Shown: piece by piece, positions 1-7,145 of the stretch | Numbering within the stretch: position 1 is the first letter of the stretch | Layout: every line of letters begins with the position of its first letter | From: Comamonadaceae bacterium | GTDB taxonomy: Bacteria > Pseudomonadota > Gammaproteobacteria > Burkholderiales > Burkholderiaceae_C | Reading direction: 5' to 3' | DNA: 14,032 bases | NCBI GenBank assembly: GCA_013298415.1 | Contig: JAAFHN010000017.1 | Location: forward strand, 1 to 14,032 | Notes under the pieces: generated by a model | Databases searched by the model: none | The model's input: the letters and a program-made list of their open reading frames with translations, nothing else | What the model was told of the DNA's origin: nothing | Position numbers and translations under genes: made by a program

Positions 1-1458
1 GGTGCCTTCGCCTTCCGCCGCAGGGCCAACCATGAAGCCAGGGGCGTCGATCGCGCTCAGAATCGGCAGGCCACGCGATTGGCATAGGTTCAAAAAGCGC
101 GTGAGTTTGCGGCAGGCGGCCGCATCGAGCGCCCCGCCCAGGTGCTGCGGGTTAGAAATCACGATGCCAAGCGCGCGGCCTTCGATGCGTGCGAGCACCG
201 TGTGAACGGCTTGGCCGTGCGCCGCGCCCAGTTCGACTGTGCTGCCGATATCGGCTACGCCGTCGAGCAAATCAATAGCGGCAAAACTGCGGTTGCGCGC
301 TTCAGGCACCAAGGTGCGCAGCGCCAGTTGCGCTCCCTCGCTCGGCGCTTGCCAGCTGTGCAACGGGCCTTGGAAAAAGGCGAGCACTTGCTTGGCGATC
401 TCGGTGGCATGCGCCTCATCCACAGCCAGCACATCCACGCCGCCGATGCGCGCTTGCAGTGCGGCGGGGCCAATGTCTTCGGGCGCGAACTGGCCCAAGC
501 CGCCGCCTTCCACCATCGCGGGGCCGCCTAAGCCAATGTTGGCGGACTCTGTTGCGATCAGCACATCGGCCATGCCCGCAAATGCGGCATTGCCCGCAAA
601 GCAGCGGCCATGCACCACGGCGATCACGGGCACTTGCCCGTGCAAGCGCGCAAGTGCGGCGAAGGTGGGCACATGCAGCCCGGCCACGATGGGCATGTCC
701 ACATCACCTGGCCTGCCACCGCCGCCTTCGGCAAAGAGCAGCACCGGCAGCTTCTTCTCGGCAGCGATGTTCAGCAGCCGATCCGTTTTCTGGTGGTTGC
801 GCATGCCTTGCGTGCCTGCGAGCACGGTTGCGTCGTAAGCGAGCAAGGCGGTTTGGGTGTGGGTGCCGGGGGCCAGCACGTCGCGGTTCACCGCGCCGAT
901 GCCAGTCACCATACCATCGGCCGGCGTGGCGGCGCGCAGCTCGTCGATGTTGCGGCGCTGGGCTTGCGCGGCAAAAGCGAGCGCGCCGTATTCGATGAAC
1001 ACGCCAGGATCGGCGTTCAGCTCAGGCTCATGCAGCCCCAGCACATCCGCCAAATTGGCGCGTGCGGTGCGCCCGCCAAGTGCGGCGCGCTTTGCAACAG
1101 CTTGCCGCCTCGCGGCATCTTGCGTGAGGGCTTGGCGCTTGGTCAGCGCTTCGAGGGCGCTGGAGCCGCTTGGAGGTGTCGCGGCCGTCGTCGAAGTCAT
1201 TTTTGAAGCAATTTCAGCACTCTGTCCTAGTGTTTCCATGCTTTGTTGCTCTAAATTCAGGAGCAACTGATTTGCTTCCAACACCTCGCCCACCACGGCT
1301 TGCCATTCGCCCACCCGGCCTGCACAGGGCGCGGCAATGGCGTGCTCCATCTTCATCGCCTCGATGTAGCCAAGCGTGGCACCCGCGCGCACGAGGGTGC
1401 CTTCGGGCGCGGCGATCTCGGCCAGCGTGCCAGCCATTGGGGCACGGATCGGGGTCAA
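1..1458 (-). CDS. Acyl-CoA carboxylase subunit, biotin domain fused to carboxyltransferase (partial, 3' end outside window)
   Basis: The frame is open for 486 codons and has no stop before the left edge. Residues 1-70 form a biotinyl domain: RAPMAGTLAEI near the start and the EAMKM biotinylation motif, whose lysine (codon 1351-1353) is residue 36. After a linker rich in Ser, Thr and Ala comes a carboxyltransferase domain with GGGGRPGDVDMP, the oxyanion-type turn EGGGLGQF, and near the edge DAPGFMVGPAAEGEG. This is the carboxyltransferase half of enzymes that carboxylate acyl-CoA from carboxybiotin. The layout matches the rear part of single-chain long-chain acyl-CoA carboxylases (BC-BCCP-CT), but no biotin carboxylase domain precedes it. 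That subunit must lie elsewhere, perhaps beyond the left edge. I chose the TTG at 1458 because it overlaps the upstream stop by 4 bases and keeps the start of the biotin domain. An ATG at 1437 would cut into that domain. The acyl-CoA substrate cannot be told. Confidence 0.85.
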   Translation of the reverse strand, partial: MTPIRAPMAGTLAEIAAPEGTLVRAGATLGYIEAMKMEHAIAAPCAGRVGEWQAVVGEVLEANQLLLNLEQQSMETLGQSAEIASKMTSTTAATPPSGSSALEALTKRQALTQDAARRQAVAKRAALGGRTARANLADVLGLHEPELNADPGVFIEYGALAFAAQAQRRNIDELRAATPADGMVTGIGAVNRDVLAPGTHTQTALLAYDATVLAGTQGMRNHQKTDRLLNIAAEKKLPVLLFAEGGGGRPGDVDMPIVAGLHVPTFAALARLHGQVPVIAVVHGRCFAGNAAFAGMADVLIATESANIGLGGPAMVEGGGLGQFAPEDIGPAALQARIGGVDVLAVDEAHATEIAKQVLAFFQGPLHSWQAPSEGAQLALRTLVPEARNRSFAAIDLLDGVADIGSTVELGAAHGQAVHTVLARIEGRALGIVISNPQHLGGALDAAACRKLTRFLNLCQSRGLPILSAIDAPGFMVGPAAEGEGT

Positions 1459-2306
1459 ATCACCGCCTGCCGCTGTACACCCAAGCCGGTGATGCCGAGC
1501 GTCATCACATCGCCGCGCCTCAAGTAGCGTGGGGCAGGCTTCATGCCCATACCCACACCCGGCGGCGTGCCAGTGGTGATGATGTCGCCAGGGTGCAGGG
1601 TGAAAAGATCGCTCAGGTAGCTCACGAGCTGGGCCACGCCAAAAATCATCGTGGCAGTGCTGCCGCGCTGAGCGGGGTGGCCGTTCAGATCGAGCCACAC
1701 TTGTAGCGCTTGCGGATTCGGCACTTCATCGGCTGTCACGAGCCAGGGTCCCACGGGGCCAAAACCGTCGCAGCCCTTGCCGCGATCCCATGTGGGGCCG
1801 CGTTCAAGTTGGTATTCGCGCTCACTCACGTCGTTGACAACGCAGTAGCCCGCCACGAAGCCAAGCGCATCCGCCTCGCTCACATGCTTGGCGGTGCGAC
1901 CGATCACTACGCCCAGCTCCGCCTCCCAATCGGTTTTGGCGCTCAGCTTGCCTTGCAGTGTGGGCAGCGGCACATCGTCGTTTGGCCCCACGATGCAGCT
2001 CGTGGTTTTCATGAACACCACCGGCTCTTTCGGGATCGGCATGCCCGCTTCGGCCGCATGATCTGCGTAGTTGAGGCCAATGCCGATGAATTTGCCCACG
2101 CCCGCCACGGGGCAGCCGATGCGCGCCGATCTTCCGATGCGGGGCAGTGCAGACGCATCTCGGCTGGCCAGCTCGGCCAAACGCGCTGGATCGAGCGCGG
2201 CACCCTGCCAATCGCCCACCCAAGATCGGGCATCGCGCAGTGTGCCAGCGGCATCCAAGATGGCGGGCACTTCTTGTCCAACTGAACCAATTCTTAAGAG
2301 CTTCAT
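1455..2306 (-). CDS. Fumarylacetoacetate hydrolase (FAH) family protein
   Basis: The protein has 283 residues, the usual length for the short FAH family that includes 2,4-diketo-3-deoxy-L-fuconate/rhamnonate hydrolases and is often annotated as ureidoglycolate lyase. The N-terminus (MKLLRIGSVGQEVPAILD) is of that type. The catalytic core has GIGLNYADHA at 76-85, the metal-binding pair E128-x-E130 in WEAELGVVIG, D149 in VVNDVSERE, and GDIITTGTPPGVGMG near 240-254. The family uses Mg or Mn to cleave or hydrolyse C-C bonds of beta-diketo acids; which substrate applies here is not visible. The ATG at 2306 has only a weak GGAATG-like ribosome site. Its start lies 14 bases from the divergent ltaE start, so its promoter probably lies inside ltaE. 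The following carboxylase gene overlaps its stop, so the two are probably translated together and may act in one catabolic route. Confidence 0.9.
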   Translation of the reverse strand: MKLLRIGSVGQEVPAILDAAGTLRDARSWVGDWQGAALDPARLAELASRDASALPRIGRSARIGCPVAGVGKFIGIGLNYADHAAEAGMPIPKEPVVFMKTTSCIVGPNDDVPLPTLQGKLSAKTDWEAELGVVIGRTAKHVSEADALGFVAGYCVVNDVSEREYQLERGPTWDRGKGCDGFGPVGPWLVTADEVPNPQALQVWLDLNGHPAQRGSTATMIFGVAQLVSYLSDLFTLHPGDIITTGTPPGVGMGMKPAPRYLRRGDVMTLGITGLGVQRQAVI

Positions 2307-2320
2307 GCCATCATTCCATC

Positions 2321-3388
2321 ATGAAAACCGCTGATTTCCGATCCGATACCGTCACCCAGCCGACTGCGGGCATGCGAGACGCGATGATGGCCGCGCCCTT
2401 GGGCGACGATGTGTTTGGCGACGACCCGACTGTGAACGCCCTGCAGGCCCGCGCCGCTGAGCTGCTGGGCTTCGAGGCCGCACTCTTTGCCCCCAGCGGC
2501 ACGATGACCAACCTGATGGCACTCATGAGCCACTGCGGGCGCGGCGAGGAAGTGATCTGCGGCCAGCAGTGGCACACCTACCGCTGGGAGGCGGGCGGCA
2601 TGGCCGTGCTCGGCAGCATCCAGCCGCAGCCGCTCGCGCACGAGGCCGATGGCACGATTGCGCTGCCGCTGATCGAAGCCGCCATCAAGCCCGACGACCC
2701 GCATTTCGCGATCACCAAGCTCGTGGTGCTAGAAAACACCACCGGCGGCAAATACCTGCCGCTCGCCTACGTGAAAAGCGTCTCGGCCCTTGCCCGCAGC
2801 AAGGCCTTGAGCATGCATTTAGACGGCGCGCGGCTTTTCAACGCCGCAACCGAAGAAGCCAGCCGTTCGGGCCAGGATGTGTACGCCTGCGCCAAGGCGA
2901 TTGCCGGTGAATTCGACAGCGTGTCGCTCTGCCTCAGCAAAGGCCTGGGCGCGCCAGTGGGCTCGCTGCTGCTGGGGTCAAGCGCGCTGATTGCGAAAGC
3001 CAAGCGCGTGCGAAAAATGCTGGGCGGCGGCATGCGCCAAGCCGGTGTGATCGCCGCAGCGGGCCTGTACGCGCTAGACCACCATGTGCGCCGCATGGCC
3101 GAAGACCACGCCCGCATGCAGCGCTTGGCCGATGGCCTTAAAGCTGCGGCCGCGGCCAACCCGAAGCTTGCCGAGCACTTCAGCGTTCACCAGCCCCACA
3201 CCAACATCGTGTTCACCGATGTGGCCGAGCCCGCAGCCAAGCCCTTCCTCGCTCACCTCAAAGCCCAAGGCATCCGAGCCACCAGCGCCCTCTACGGCAG
3301 CCAACACCAACGCATCCGCTGGGTCACGCACCTGGATGTGGACGACGAATCGGTGGAATTGGCTGTTGAGGCTGCTCGGGGGTTCTAG
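2321..3388 (+). CDS. ltaE: Low-specificity L-threonine aldolase
   Basis: This is a 355-residue PLP enzyme of fold type I that cleaves L-threonine and L-allo-threonine to glycine and acetaldehyde in the cytoplasm. Family marks are FRSDTVTQPT at 6-15, GDDVFGDDPTVNALQ at 28-42, the SGTMTN cofactor-binding turn at 59-64, HLDGAR at 166-171 (Asp contacting the pyridine ring), and SLCLSKGLGAPVGS with the Schiff-base lysine at 207. The length is normal and the gene looks intact. An upstream extension of the frame to 2147 would read through the antisense of the FAH gene and has no family similarity, so I use the ATG at 2321. No good Shine-Dalgarno sits at the usual distance, which is odd for a gene of this kind. 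The gene is divergent from the FAH gene and convergent with gshB. Confidence 0.95.
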   Translation: MKTADFRSDTVTQPTAGMRDAMMAAPLGDDVFGDDPTVNALQARAAELLGFEAALFAPSGTMTNLMALMSHCGRGEEVICGQQWHTYRWEAGGMAVLGSIQPQPLAHEADGTIALPLIEAAIKPDDPHFAITKLVVLENTTGGKYLPLAYVKSVSALARSKALSMHLDGARLFNAATEEASRSGQDVYACAKAIAGEFDSVSLCLSKGLGAPVGSLLLGSSALIAKAKRVRKMLGGGMRQAGVIAAAGLYALDHHVRRMAEDHARMQRLADGLKAAAAANPKLAEHFSVHQPHTNIVFTDVAEPAAKPFLAHLKAQGIRATSALYGSQHQRIRWVTHLDVDDESVELAVEAARGF

Positions 3389-3420
3389 GGGAAGTTTTGA
3401 ACGTAGGGTTCGAAAAGAAG

Positions 3421-3460
3421 ACAGCCAAAGGGCAACCGAGTCAATCCATTTTTTGGCTGT
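3421..3460. terminator. Possible bidirectional stem-loop between convergent ltaE and gshB
   Basis: A perfect 9-base inverted repeat, ACAGCCAAA at 3421-3429 and TTTGGCTGT at 3452-3460, encloses a 22-base loop. It lies 32 bases after the ltaE stop and upstream of the gshB stop, where a terminator serving both strands would be expected. On the minus strand it is followed by a T-rich run (CTTCTTTTC). The long loop makes it a weak candidate. Confidence 0.4.
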
Positions 3461-3465
3461 TTACT

Positions 3466-3500
3466 CTGCGTCTTTTGCGTTCTTTTGCGACCTTTGCGTT
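3466..3500. repeat. Phased TTTTGCG short repeats
   Basis: Four TGCG cores occur at 3467, 3476, 3486 and 3495, each of the last three preceded by a short T run. The spacing is 9, 10 and 9 bases. The same short word, in the opposite orientation, forms arrays upstream of the kinase gene at 8080-8126 and, in this orientation, at 8222-8248. The function is unknown. The T tracts are nearly in helical phase and might bend the DNA. Confidence 0.6.
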
Positions 3501-3511
3501 CAAGAATTCCC

Positions 3512-4480
3512 CTACGCCCTCTGAGAAACGCCAGCTTCCACCGCGTCCATAAACATCGCGGCGACGTTGAAGCCCGTTTGATCGGTGATTTCTTGGAAGC
3601 AGGTGGGGCTGGTCACGTTGATTTCGGTGAGTTTGTCGCCGATCACGTCAAGGCCCACGAGCAGCAATCCGCGACTAGCGAGCGTGGGGCCTAAGGCCTC
3701 GGCAATCTCGCGATCCCGCTCGGTGAGCGGCTGGGCCACGCCTTTGCCGCCTGCGGCCAGATTGCCGCGCACTTCACCGCCTTGCGGGATGCGCGCCAAT
3801 GCATAGGGCACGGGCTTGCCGCCGATCACCAGCACGCGCTTGTCGCCCTTCGCAATCTCAGGCAAATAGCGCTGCACCATGATGGTTTGGGTGCCGTCCT
3901 TTGTAAGCGTCTCGATGATCGCGCCGAGGTTCAGCGCATCGTCTTTCACGCGAAAGATCCCCGCGCCGCCCATGCCATCCAGCGGCTTCAGGATGATGTC
4001 GCGGTGCTCTGCGTGAAAGGCCTTCACTTCGCTTGCGAGCCGCGTCACGATGGTGGGCGCAATCCACTGCGCAAACTCCATGATCGCCAGTTTTTCGGGG
4101 TGGTCGCGCAGGGATCGGGGCTTGTTCAGCACATGCGCGCCTTCGCGCTCGGCTTGCTCCAGCAGGTGCGTGGCGTAAAAATACTCGCTGTCAAAAGGCG
4201 GGTCTTTGCGCATGATGATCGCGTCGAAACCAGAAAGCTTGGCACTCTCGTCGCCCGCTTCTGGCGCAGGATCAAACCAGCTCGCGTGGCCCGAGCCGTT
4301 GAGCCGAATGCCGCGCACCGATGCCCTCACGCCCAGGCCATCGCTTTTCCACACGATGTCTTGCGGCTCGCAGGCGGCAATGGTGTGGCCACGCTTTTGC
4401 GCCTCGCGCATCATCGCAAAGCTGGAGTCTTTGTAAATTTTGAACGACTCCAGCGGGTCGGCCACAAACAGCAATCTCAT
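3512..4480 (-). CDS. gshB: Glutathione synthetase
   Basis: This is a 322-residue ATP-grasp ligase that joins gamma-glutamylcysteine and glycine with ATP, the second step of glutathione synthesis in the cytoplasm. The N-terminus LLFVADPLESFKIYKDSS matches the family's substrate domain. MRKDPPFDSEY lies at 90-100. The ATP-grasp part has ILKPLDGMGGAGIF at 163-176 and LVGLDVIGDKLTEINVTSP at 274-292. The length is typical (about 315). The open frame extends upstream to 4759, but the ATG at 4480 matches the family start, and the extra part runs into the antisense of the lectin gene. A GGCGAG stretch 7 to 12 bases before the ATG may serve as ribosome site. The gene is convergent with ltaE and divergent from the lectin gene, and appears to be a single-gene unit. 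Confidence 0.96.
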   Translation of the reverse strand: MRLLFVADPLESFKIYKDSSFAMMREAQKRGHTIAACEPQDIVWKSDGLGVRASVRGIRLNGSGHASWFDPAPEAGDESAKLSGFDAIIMRKDPPFDSEYFYATHLLEQAEREGAHVLNKPRSLRDHPEKLAIMEFAQWIAPTIVTRLASEVKAFHAEHRDIILKPLDGMGGAGIFRVKDDALNLGAIIETLTKDGTQTIMVQRYLPEIAKGDKRVLVIGGKPVPYALARIPQGGEVRGNLAAGGKGVAQPLTERDREIAEALGPTLASRGLLLVGLDVIGDKLTEINVTSPTCFQEITDQTGFNVAAMFMDAVEAGVSQRA

Positions 4481-4610
4481 CTTTTCTCGCCTTCGCTCAT
4501 CTCGAATGAGGGCGGGATTCTGCGGGAAAACGCAGTTTCTTGCAGCCGGTGTGGCGCCGCACTCGCGGGAATGACGTGCAGACCGTGACAGCCGCCCCAA
4601 GAATTTGGAC

Positions 4611-4657
4611 TGGTCCAAAAAAACCAGTGACATAACGACGCTGGCGAAGCACAGTTT
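4611..4657 (+). promoter_or_regulatory. Shared upstream element, copy 1 (before the lectin gene)
   Basis: The element has a 16-base half-symmetrical block, TGGTCCAAAAAAACCA, at 4611-4626. GTGACA follows directly at 4627-4632, then 19 bases, then CAGTTT at 4652-4657. The same blocks in the same order and with the same 19-base gap recur at 5330-5376. GTGACA and CAGTTT could be the -35 and -10 of a promoter with an operator overlapping the -35, but this reading is inference. The element ends 50 bases before the ATG at 4708. Confidence 0.5.
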
Positions 4658-4707
4658 GGCAGCTTCCAGCGCAACCGCGCGGTGGCGTTTTTTTTGAAAG
4701 ACTGGCG

Positions 4708-5226
4708 ATGAACTTGAAATCGATTTTCGTGGCCTTGCTCTTGGCCATGGTCGGCGCACAGGCCTGGGCGCAAACGCCCGCAGTTTGGGGCGGGCGTGAC
4801 TCGATGGGCTTGAGCAACAGCTGCCTCGACGCCTGGGATGGCCCAGCAGAGGGCAAAGAGGTGGTTGCTGCGCCGTGCTGGGACACGCCGAACCAAAGAT
4901 TCATCATCAACGGCTTTACCAAGGTGCTGAATTCCGCGTCCGACGGCAAACTTGCCATTTCGATCGGCGATTTGTGCGCTGTTCCCAATGCGCAAGCAAC
5001 GCGCTTGGTACTCGTGAAGTGCAGCACCTCCGCGATCAAGTGGGACCACCCTCTTGGGCTGAACCGACTGGTCTGGGATGGCAAATGCATGGACATCAAT
5101 CTGTCTGAGGGCAATGACGCCAGGCGGCCCGTGGGCCTGTGGGCCTGCCAAGAAGCTTCCGGCAACCAGCGCTGGGGATGGCGCGGCGCGCTCCAGCGGG
5201 GCGATGTGCCTCTGCAGTGGCGCTGA
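4708..5226 (+). CDS. Secreted ricin-type beta-trefoil lectin domain protein
   Basis: The 172-residue protein begins with a clear signal peptide (MNLKSIFVALLLAMVGAQAWA, cleavage near residue 21), so it is exported. The mature part shows three subdomains with paired cysteines: CLD at 39 with C57, C90 with C105, and CMD at 127 with C147. Degenerate QxW motifs appear as NQRF at 62-65 and NQRW at 153-156; the middle one is replaced by IKW. This is the pattern of ricin B-type beta-trefoil domains, which usually bind sugars. There is no attached enzyme domain, so it is a stand-alone lectin or adaptor. The ligand is unknown. A shared promoter-like element lies upstream at 4611-4657. The gene is separated from the next by 183 bases holding a second copy of that element. 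Confidence 0.75.
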   Translation: MNLKSIFVALLLAMVGAQAWAQTPAVWGGRDSMGLSNSCLDAWDGPAEGKEVVAAPCWDTPNQRFIINGFTKVLNSASDGKLAISIGDLCAVPNAQATRLVLVKCSTSAIKWDHPLGLNRLVWDGKCMDINLSEGNDARRPVGLWACQEASGNQRWGWRGALQRGDVPLQWR

Positions 5227-5329
5227 ATCGGTGCGCCGCGCGTTTTCGCCCCTAGGCTTGCCCGAGGTGCGCCCGCTCGATGCTTCCAATCCGGCGCTCG
5301 ATAGCAAGTGGGGCGATTTGGGGCGGCCC

Positions 5330-5376
5330 TGGTCCAAATGGACCAGTGACAGGCCTTGGGGTTGGCGGCATAGTTT
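5330..5376 (+). promoter_or_regulatory. Shared upstream element, copy 2 (before the 5410 run of genes)
   Basis: TGGTCC-AAAT-GGACCA at 5330-5345 is a perfect 6-base inverted repeat. GTGACA follows at 5346-5351, then 19 bases, then TAGTTT at 5371-5376. The order and spacing are identical to the copy at 4611-4657. The element ends 33 bases before the ATG at 5410. A dimeric regulator binding over a promoter's -35 is the simplest reading. The perfect symmetry here suggests that this copy is closer to the ideal site. Confidence 0.55.
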
Positions 5377-5409
5377 GAACCAGCCTGTGTTCGGTAACCG
5401 GAAACTCAT

Positions 5410-5862
5410 ATGGACAGCAGCTTTTCAACAGCATGCGCAGCGACCCTCAAGCAAGCCTTTGCGCTCAGCCTGTGCACGCTGGGTGCGGCGCACGCCGTGT
5501 GTGTGTCGCTGGATGAGCACTGGCCGAGGCCCCACCAGCCCGGTTTCCATCACCAATCCTTCGTGGAGGTGAAGGCCAACAACCGCTCCGGCGAGGTGCG
5601 GCCAGGCGCGCCCTACTGCACACCCGCTCACAACTCCGGCACGCCGCTGAGCCTGACCATCGTGGTGTTTGACCATGATCGTCAAAAGTCGCCTGGCCAA
5701 TGCGAAGTGCAAATTCAGCAAGACCTGAACACCAACCTCATCGTGGCTCTCGGCAAAGACGGTGTGTGGGGTGTGCAGGGGCGAAAACACAACGGCAATG
5801 GCTTGGGCGCGAGGCCCTTCCCGGTGGGGCCAGGGCTGGCGCTTTTTCAAGAGTGCTTGTAA
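5410..5862 (+). CDS. Small secreted protein of unknown function
   Basis: I do not recognise this 150-residue protein. An N-terminal segment up to about residue 29 (LKQAFALSLCTLGAAHA) looks like a signal peptide with AHA cleavage, so the mature protein is probably periplasmic or released. It has four cysteines at 31, 70, 98 and 149, the last next to the C-terminus, enough for two disulfides. A hydrophobic strand (LSLTIVVFDHD) lies mid-protein and the tail is rich in Gly, Pro and His, overall like a small beta-sandwich. It begins a run of five closely spaced genes on the plus strand ending at 7409, with gaps of 30, 11, 32 and 10 bases. It has the same upstream element as the lectin gene before it. 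Its role may therefore be linked to both. Confidence 0.7.
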   Translation: MDSSFSTACAATLKQAFALSLCTLGAAHAVCVSLDEHWPRPHQPGFHHQSFVEVKANNRSGEVRPGAPYCTPAHNSGTPLSLTIVVFDHDRQKSPGQCEVQIQQDLNTNLIVALGKDGVWGVQGRKHNGNGLGARPFPVGPGLALFQECL

Positions 5863-5892
5863 ATTCTTCCAAAGCGAGAAAGAGGCATCCAG

Positions 5893-6603
5893 ATGATTCA
5901 CCGAAGACATTTGCTCAGCGCATCGGCTGCGGGGCTTGCGCTGCCCGCTCAGGCCATGAGCCGAGCGCATGCAACTCGCTCCCTGCCAGTGCGCCTCGTT
6001 GAAGCCCAAGATCGCCCGAGCGGTTTTGAGCTGCCCATCCGCGCGGCGCTCGAGATCGGCGGGTTGGCGGGCGAAGCGCGCATCGGCGCAGATCGGCATC
6101 ACGTAGAACTGTTTGCCGCGGGAAGGAGCGTTGCGCGCTTGGGGGCACCAGCCTGCGAGGTGCATGCCCGCGATTTCCTCAACATAGCCACGGCGCTCGT
6201 GTTCAACCCCGCATCCCACACGCTTTGGGTGGCCTGCGCCGATGCAAAGCTACACATCTTCAATGCGGCGGGGCAGTGGCAACGATTGGCAGCGCTGACG
6301 GCACAAGCAGGCGACGCACCCGGCCAGTGCATGAGCTTGAGCGGCGTGGCGGTGGGCGATGACGGCAGCGTTTACCTGGCCGATACCGTGCTGGGCCTGC
6401 TGCATGTGTTTGCAGCCGATGGCGAATTTGTGGCGCGCCATGCCTTGATTCGACAGGAGCTGATGGCGACCGCAGGCTTTCGCCCCCGCTACTGGCAGCC
6501 GCGCGGCTTGCGCATCAGCGACAAGGGCGTGCAAGTGTGGGTCACACCCGATCATTCCGGCGGCTTTGCGGTATGCCGCGAGTTGCAAGACAGCATTGCC
6601 TAA
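5893..6603 (+). CDS. Exported NHL/beta-propeller-like protein with Tat-like signal
   Basis: The 236-residue product begins MIHRRHLLSASAAGLALPAQA, a twin-arginine-like signal (RR at 4-5, then a hydrophobic stretch and AxA sites). The body holds three blade-like repeats: LVFNPASHTLWVACADAKLH at about 102-121, then GVAVGDDGSVYLADTVLGLL at 151-170, then GLRISDKGVQVWVTPDHSGG at about 205-224. Each has a hydrophobic strand, a small polar turn and a second strand, as in NHL or SMP-30-type propellers. Three or four blades are few for a closed propeller, so it may assemble with a partner or be a cut-down member. There is a good ribosome site (AAAGAGG) before the ATG at 5893. The stop overlaps the TAAGGAG ribosome site of the next gene, which suggests coupled translation with the collar proteins. 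Confidence 0.65.
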   Translation: MIHRRHLLSASAAGLALPAQAMSRAHATRSLPVRLVEAQDRPSGFELPIRAALEIGGLAGEARIGADRHHVELFAAGRSVARLGAPACEVHARDFLNIATALVFNPASHTLWVACADAKLHIFNAAGQWQRLAALTAQAGDAPGQCMSLSGVAVGDDGSVYLADTVLGLLHVFAADGEFVARHALIRQELMATAGFRPRYWQPRGLRISDKGVQVWVTPDHSGGFAVCRELQDSIA

Positions 6604-6614
6604 GGAGCAGCAGC

Positions 6615-6869
6615 ATGGACCACTTGATGGGTGAGATCGTGATCACGCAGGGCGATGTTCTGCCCCAATCCCGCTTCATTCCCTGCGACGGGCGTTTGCT
6701 CCAGATCGCAGATCGGCGCTACCAGCCACTTTTTTCCCTGCTCGGCACCGTGTACGGCGGCGACGGACGCACCAGCTTCGCCGTGCCCGATCTGCGCCAG
6801 CACAAGCTCAGCCAAGCTGGCTGCCGCATGCAAATTTGCTACGCGGGCATCTTTCCGCAGCGCCATTGA
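6615..6869 (+). CDS. Miniature tail-collar (MdpB-like) protein 1
   Basis: This 84-residue protein is a clear but very short member of the phage tail collar / microcystin-dependent-protein family (PF07484 type). The family marks are MGEIVITQGDVLPQSRFIPCDG at about 5-26 and LFSLLGTVYGGDGRTSFAVPDLR at about 39-61. The end, ICYAGIFPQRH, matches the ALQGIFPSR-type C-terminus of full-length relatives (about 170-200 residues by my recollection). The central half is missing, so the collar module joins directly to the terminal strand. There is no signal peptide. A perfect TAAGGAG ribosome site sits at 6601-6607. It is the first of three tandem genes of this type. Confidence 0.8.
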   Translation: MDHLMGEIVITQGDVLPQSRFIPCDGRLLQIADRRYQPLFSLLGTVYGGDGRTSFAVPDLRQHKLSQAGCRMQICYAGIFPQRH

Positions 6870-6901
6870 TCGGCCTGAAGCACACAGTTTGGAGCAGCAA
6901 C

Positions 6902-7135
6902 ATGCACACAGCTTTCCTAGGTGAAGTCTTTTTGTTTGGCGGCACGAGGCAGTTTGCGCAGCGTGATTTCTTGCGTTGCGAGGGGCAGCCGGTGCCTGGC
7001 GACGCAGTGGGCCTGCGAAACCTGCTGGGCTCAGTCGGCCAGCAGCGCGTGGTGGATCTGCGCGCCGTAGGCCTCAAAGGGCTTTCGCCCGGCAGCGCCT
7101 ACTTGGTCGGCGCTGGCGTTTACCCGTCGAAGTGA
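6902..7135 (+). CDS. Miniature tail-collar-like protein 2 (divergent)
   Basis: This 77-residue protein aligns by eye with its two neighbours: FLGEVFLFGG at 5-14, an FLRCEGQPVP turn at 23-32 in place of the FxPCDGxLL motif, and LLGSVGQQRVVDLRAVG at 41-57 where the others have LLGxxYGGxGxxxFxxPD. The YGG(D/A)G and PDL motifs are lost, so it is the most diverged copy. The end, LVGAGVYPSK, corresponds to the GIFP tail. A GGAG ribosome site lies 7 bases before the ATG at 6902. An in-frame extension upstream to 6836 overlaps the previous gene and is not needed. It probably arose by duplication; whether it forms a mixed trimer with the others is a guess. Confidence 0.65.
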   Translation: MHTAFLGEVFLFGGTRQFAQRDFLRCEGQPVPGDAVGLRNLLGSVGQQRVVDLRAVGLKGLSPGSAYLVGAGVYPSK

Positions 7136-7145
7136 GGGCAAAGCC

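Noticed and set aside
2147..2320. N-terminal extension of threonine aldolase
   Set aside because: It is antisense to the FAH-family gene and lies before the conserved family start KTADFRSDTVT.
4481..4759. N-terminal extension of glutathione synthetase
   Set aside because: The family begins with MRLLFVADP at 4480; the extra codons run through a spacer and the antisense of the lectin signal peptide.
5078..5572. Open frame overlapping the lectin end and the 5410 gene, possibly a frameshifted extension of the lectin
   Set aside because: The third trefoil subdomain with its NQRW motif is already complete before the stop at 5226, and the other frame has no signal or known motif.
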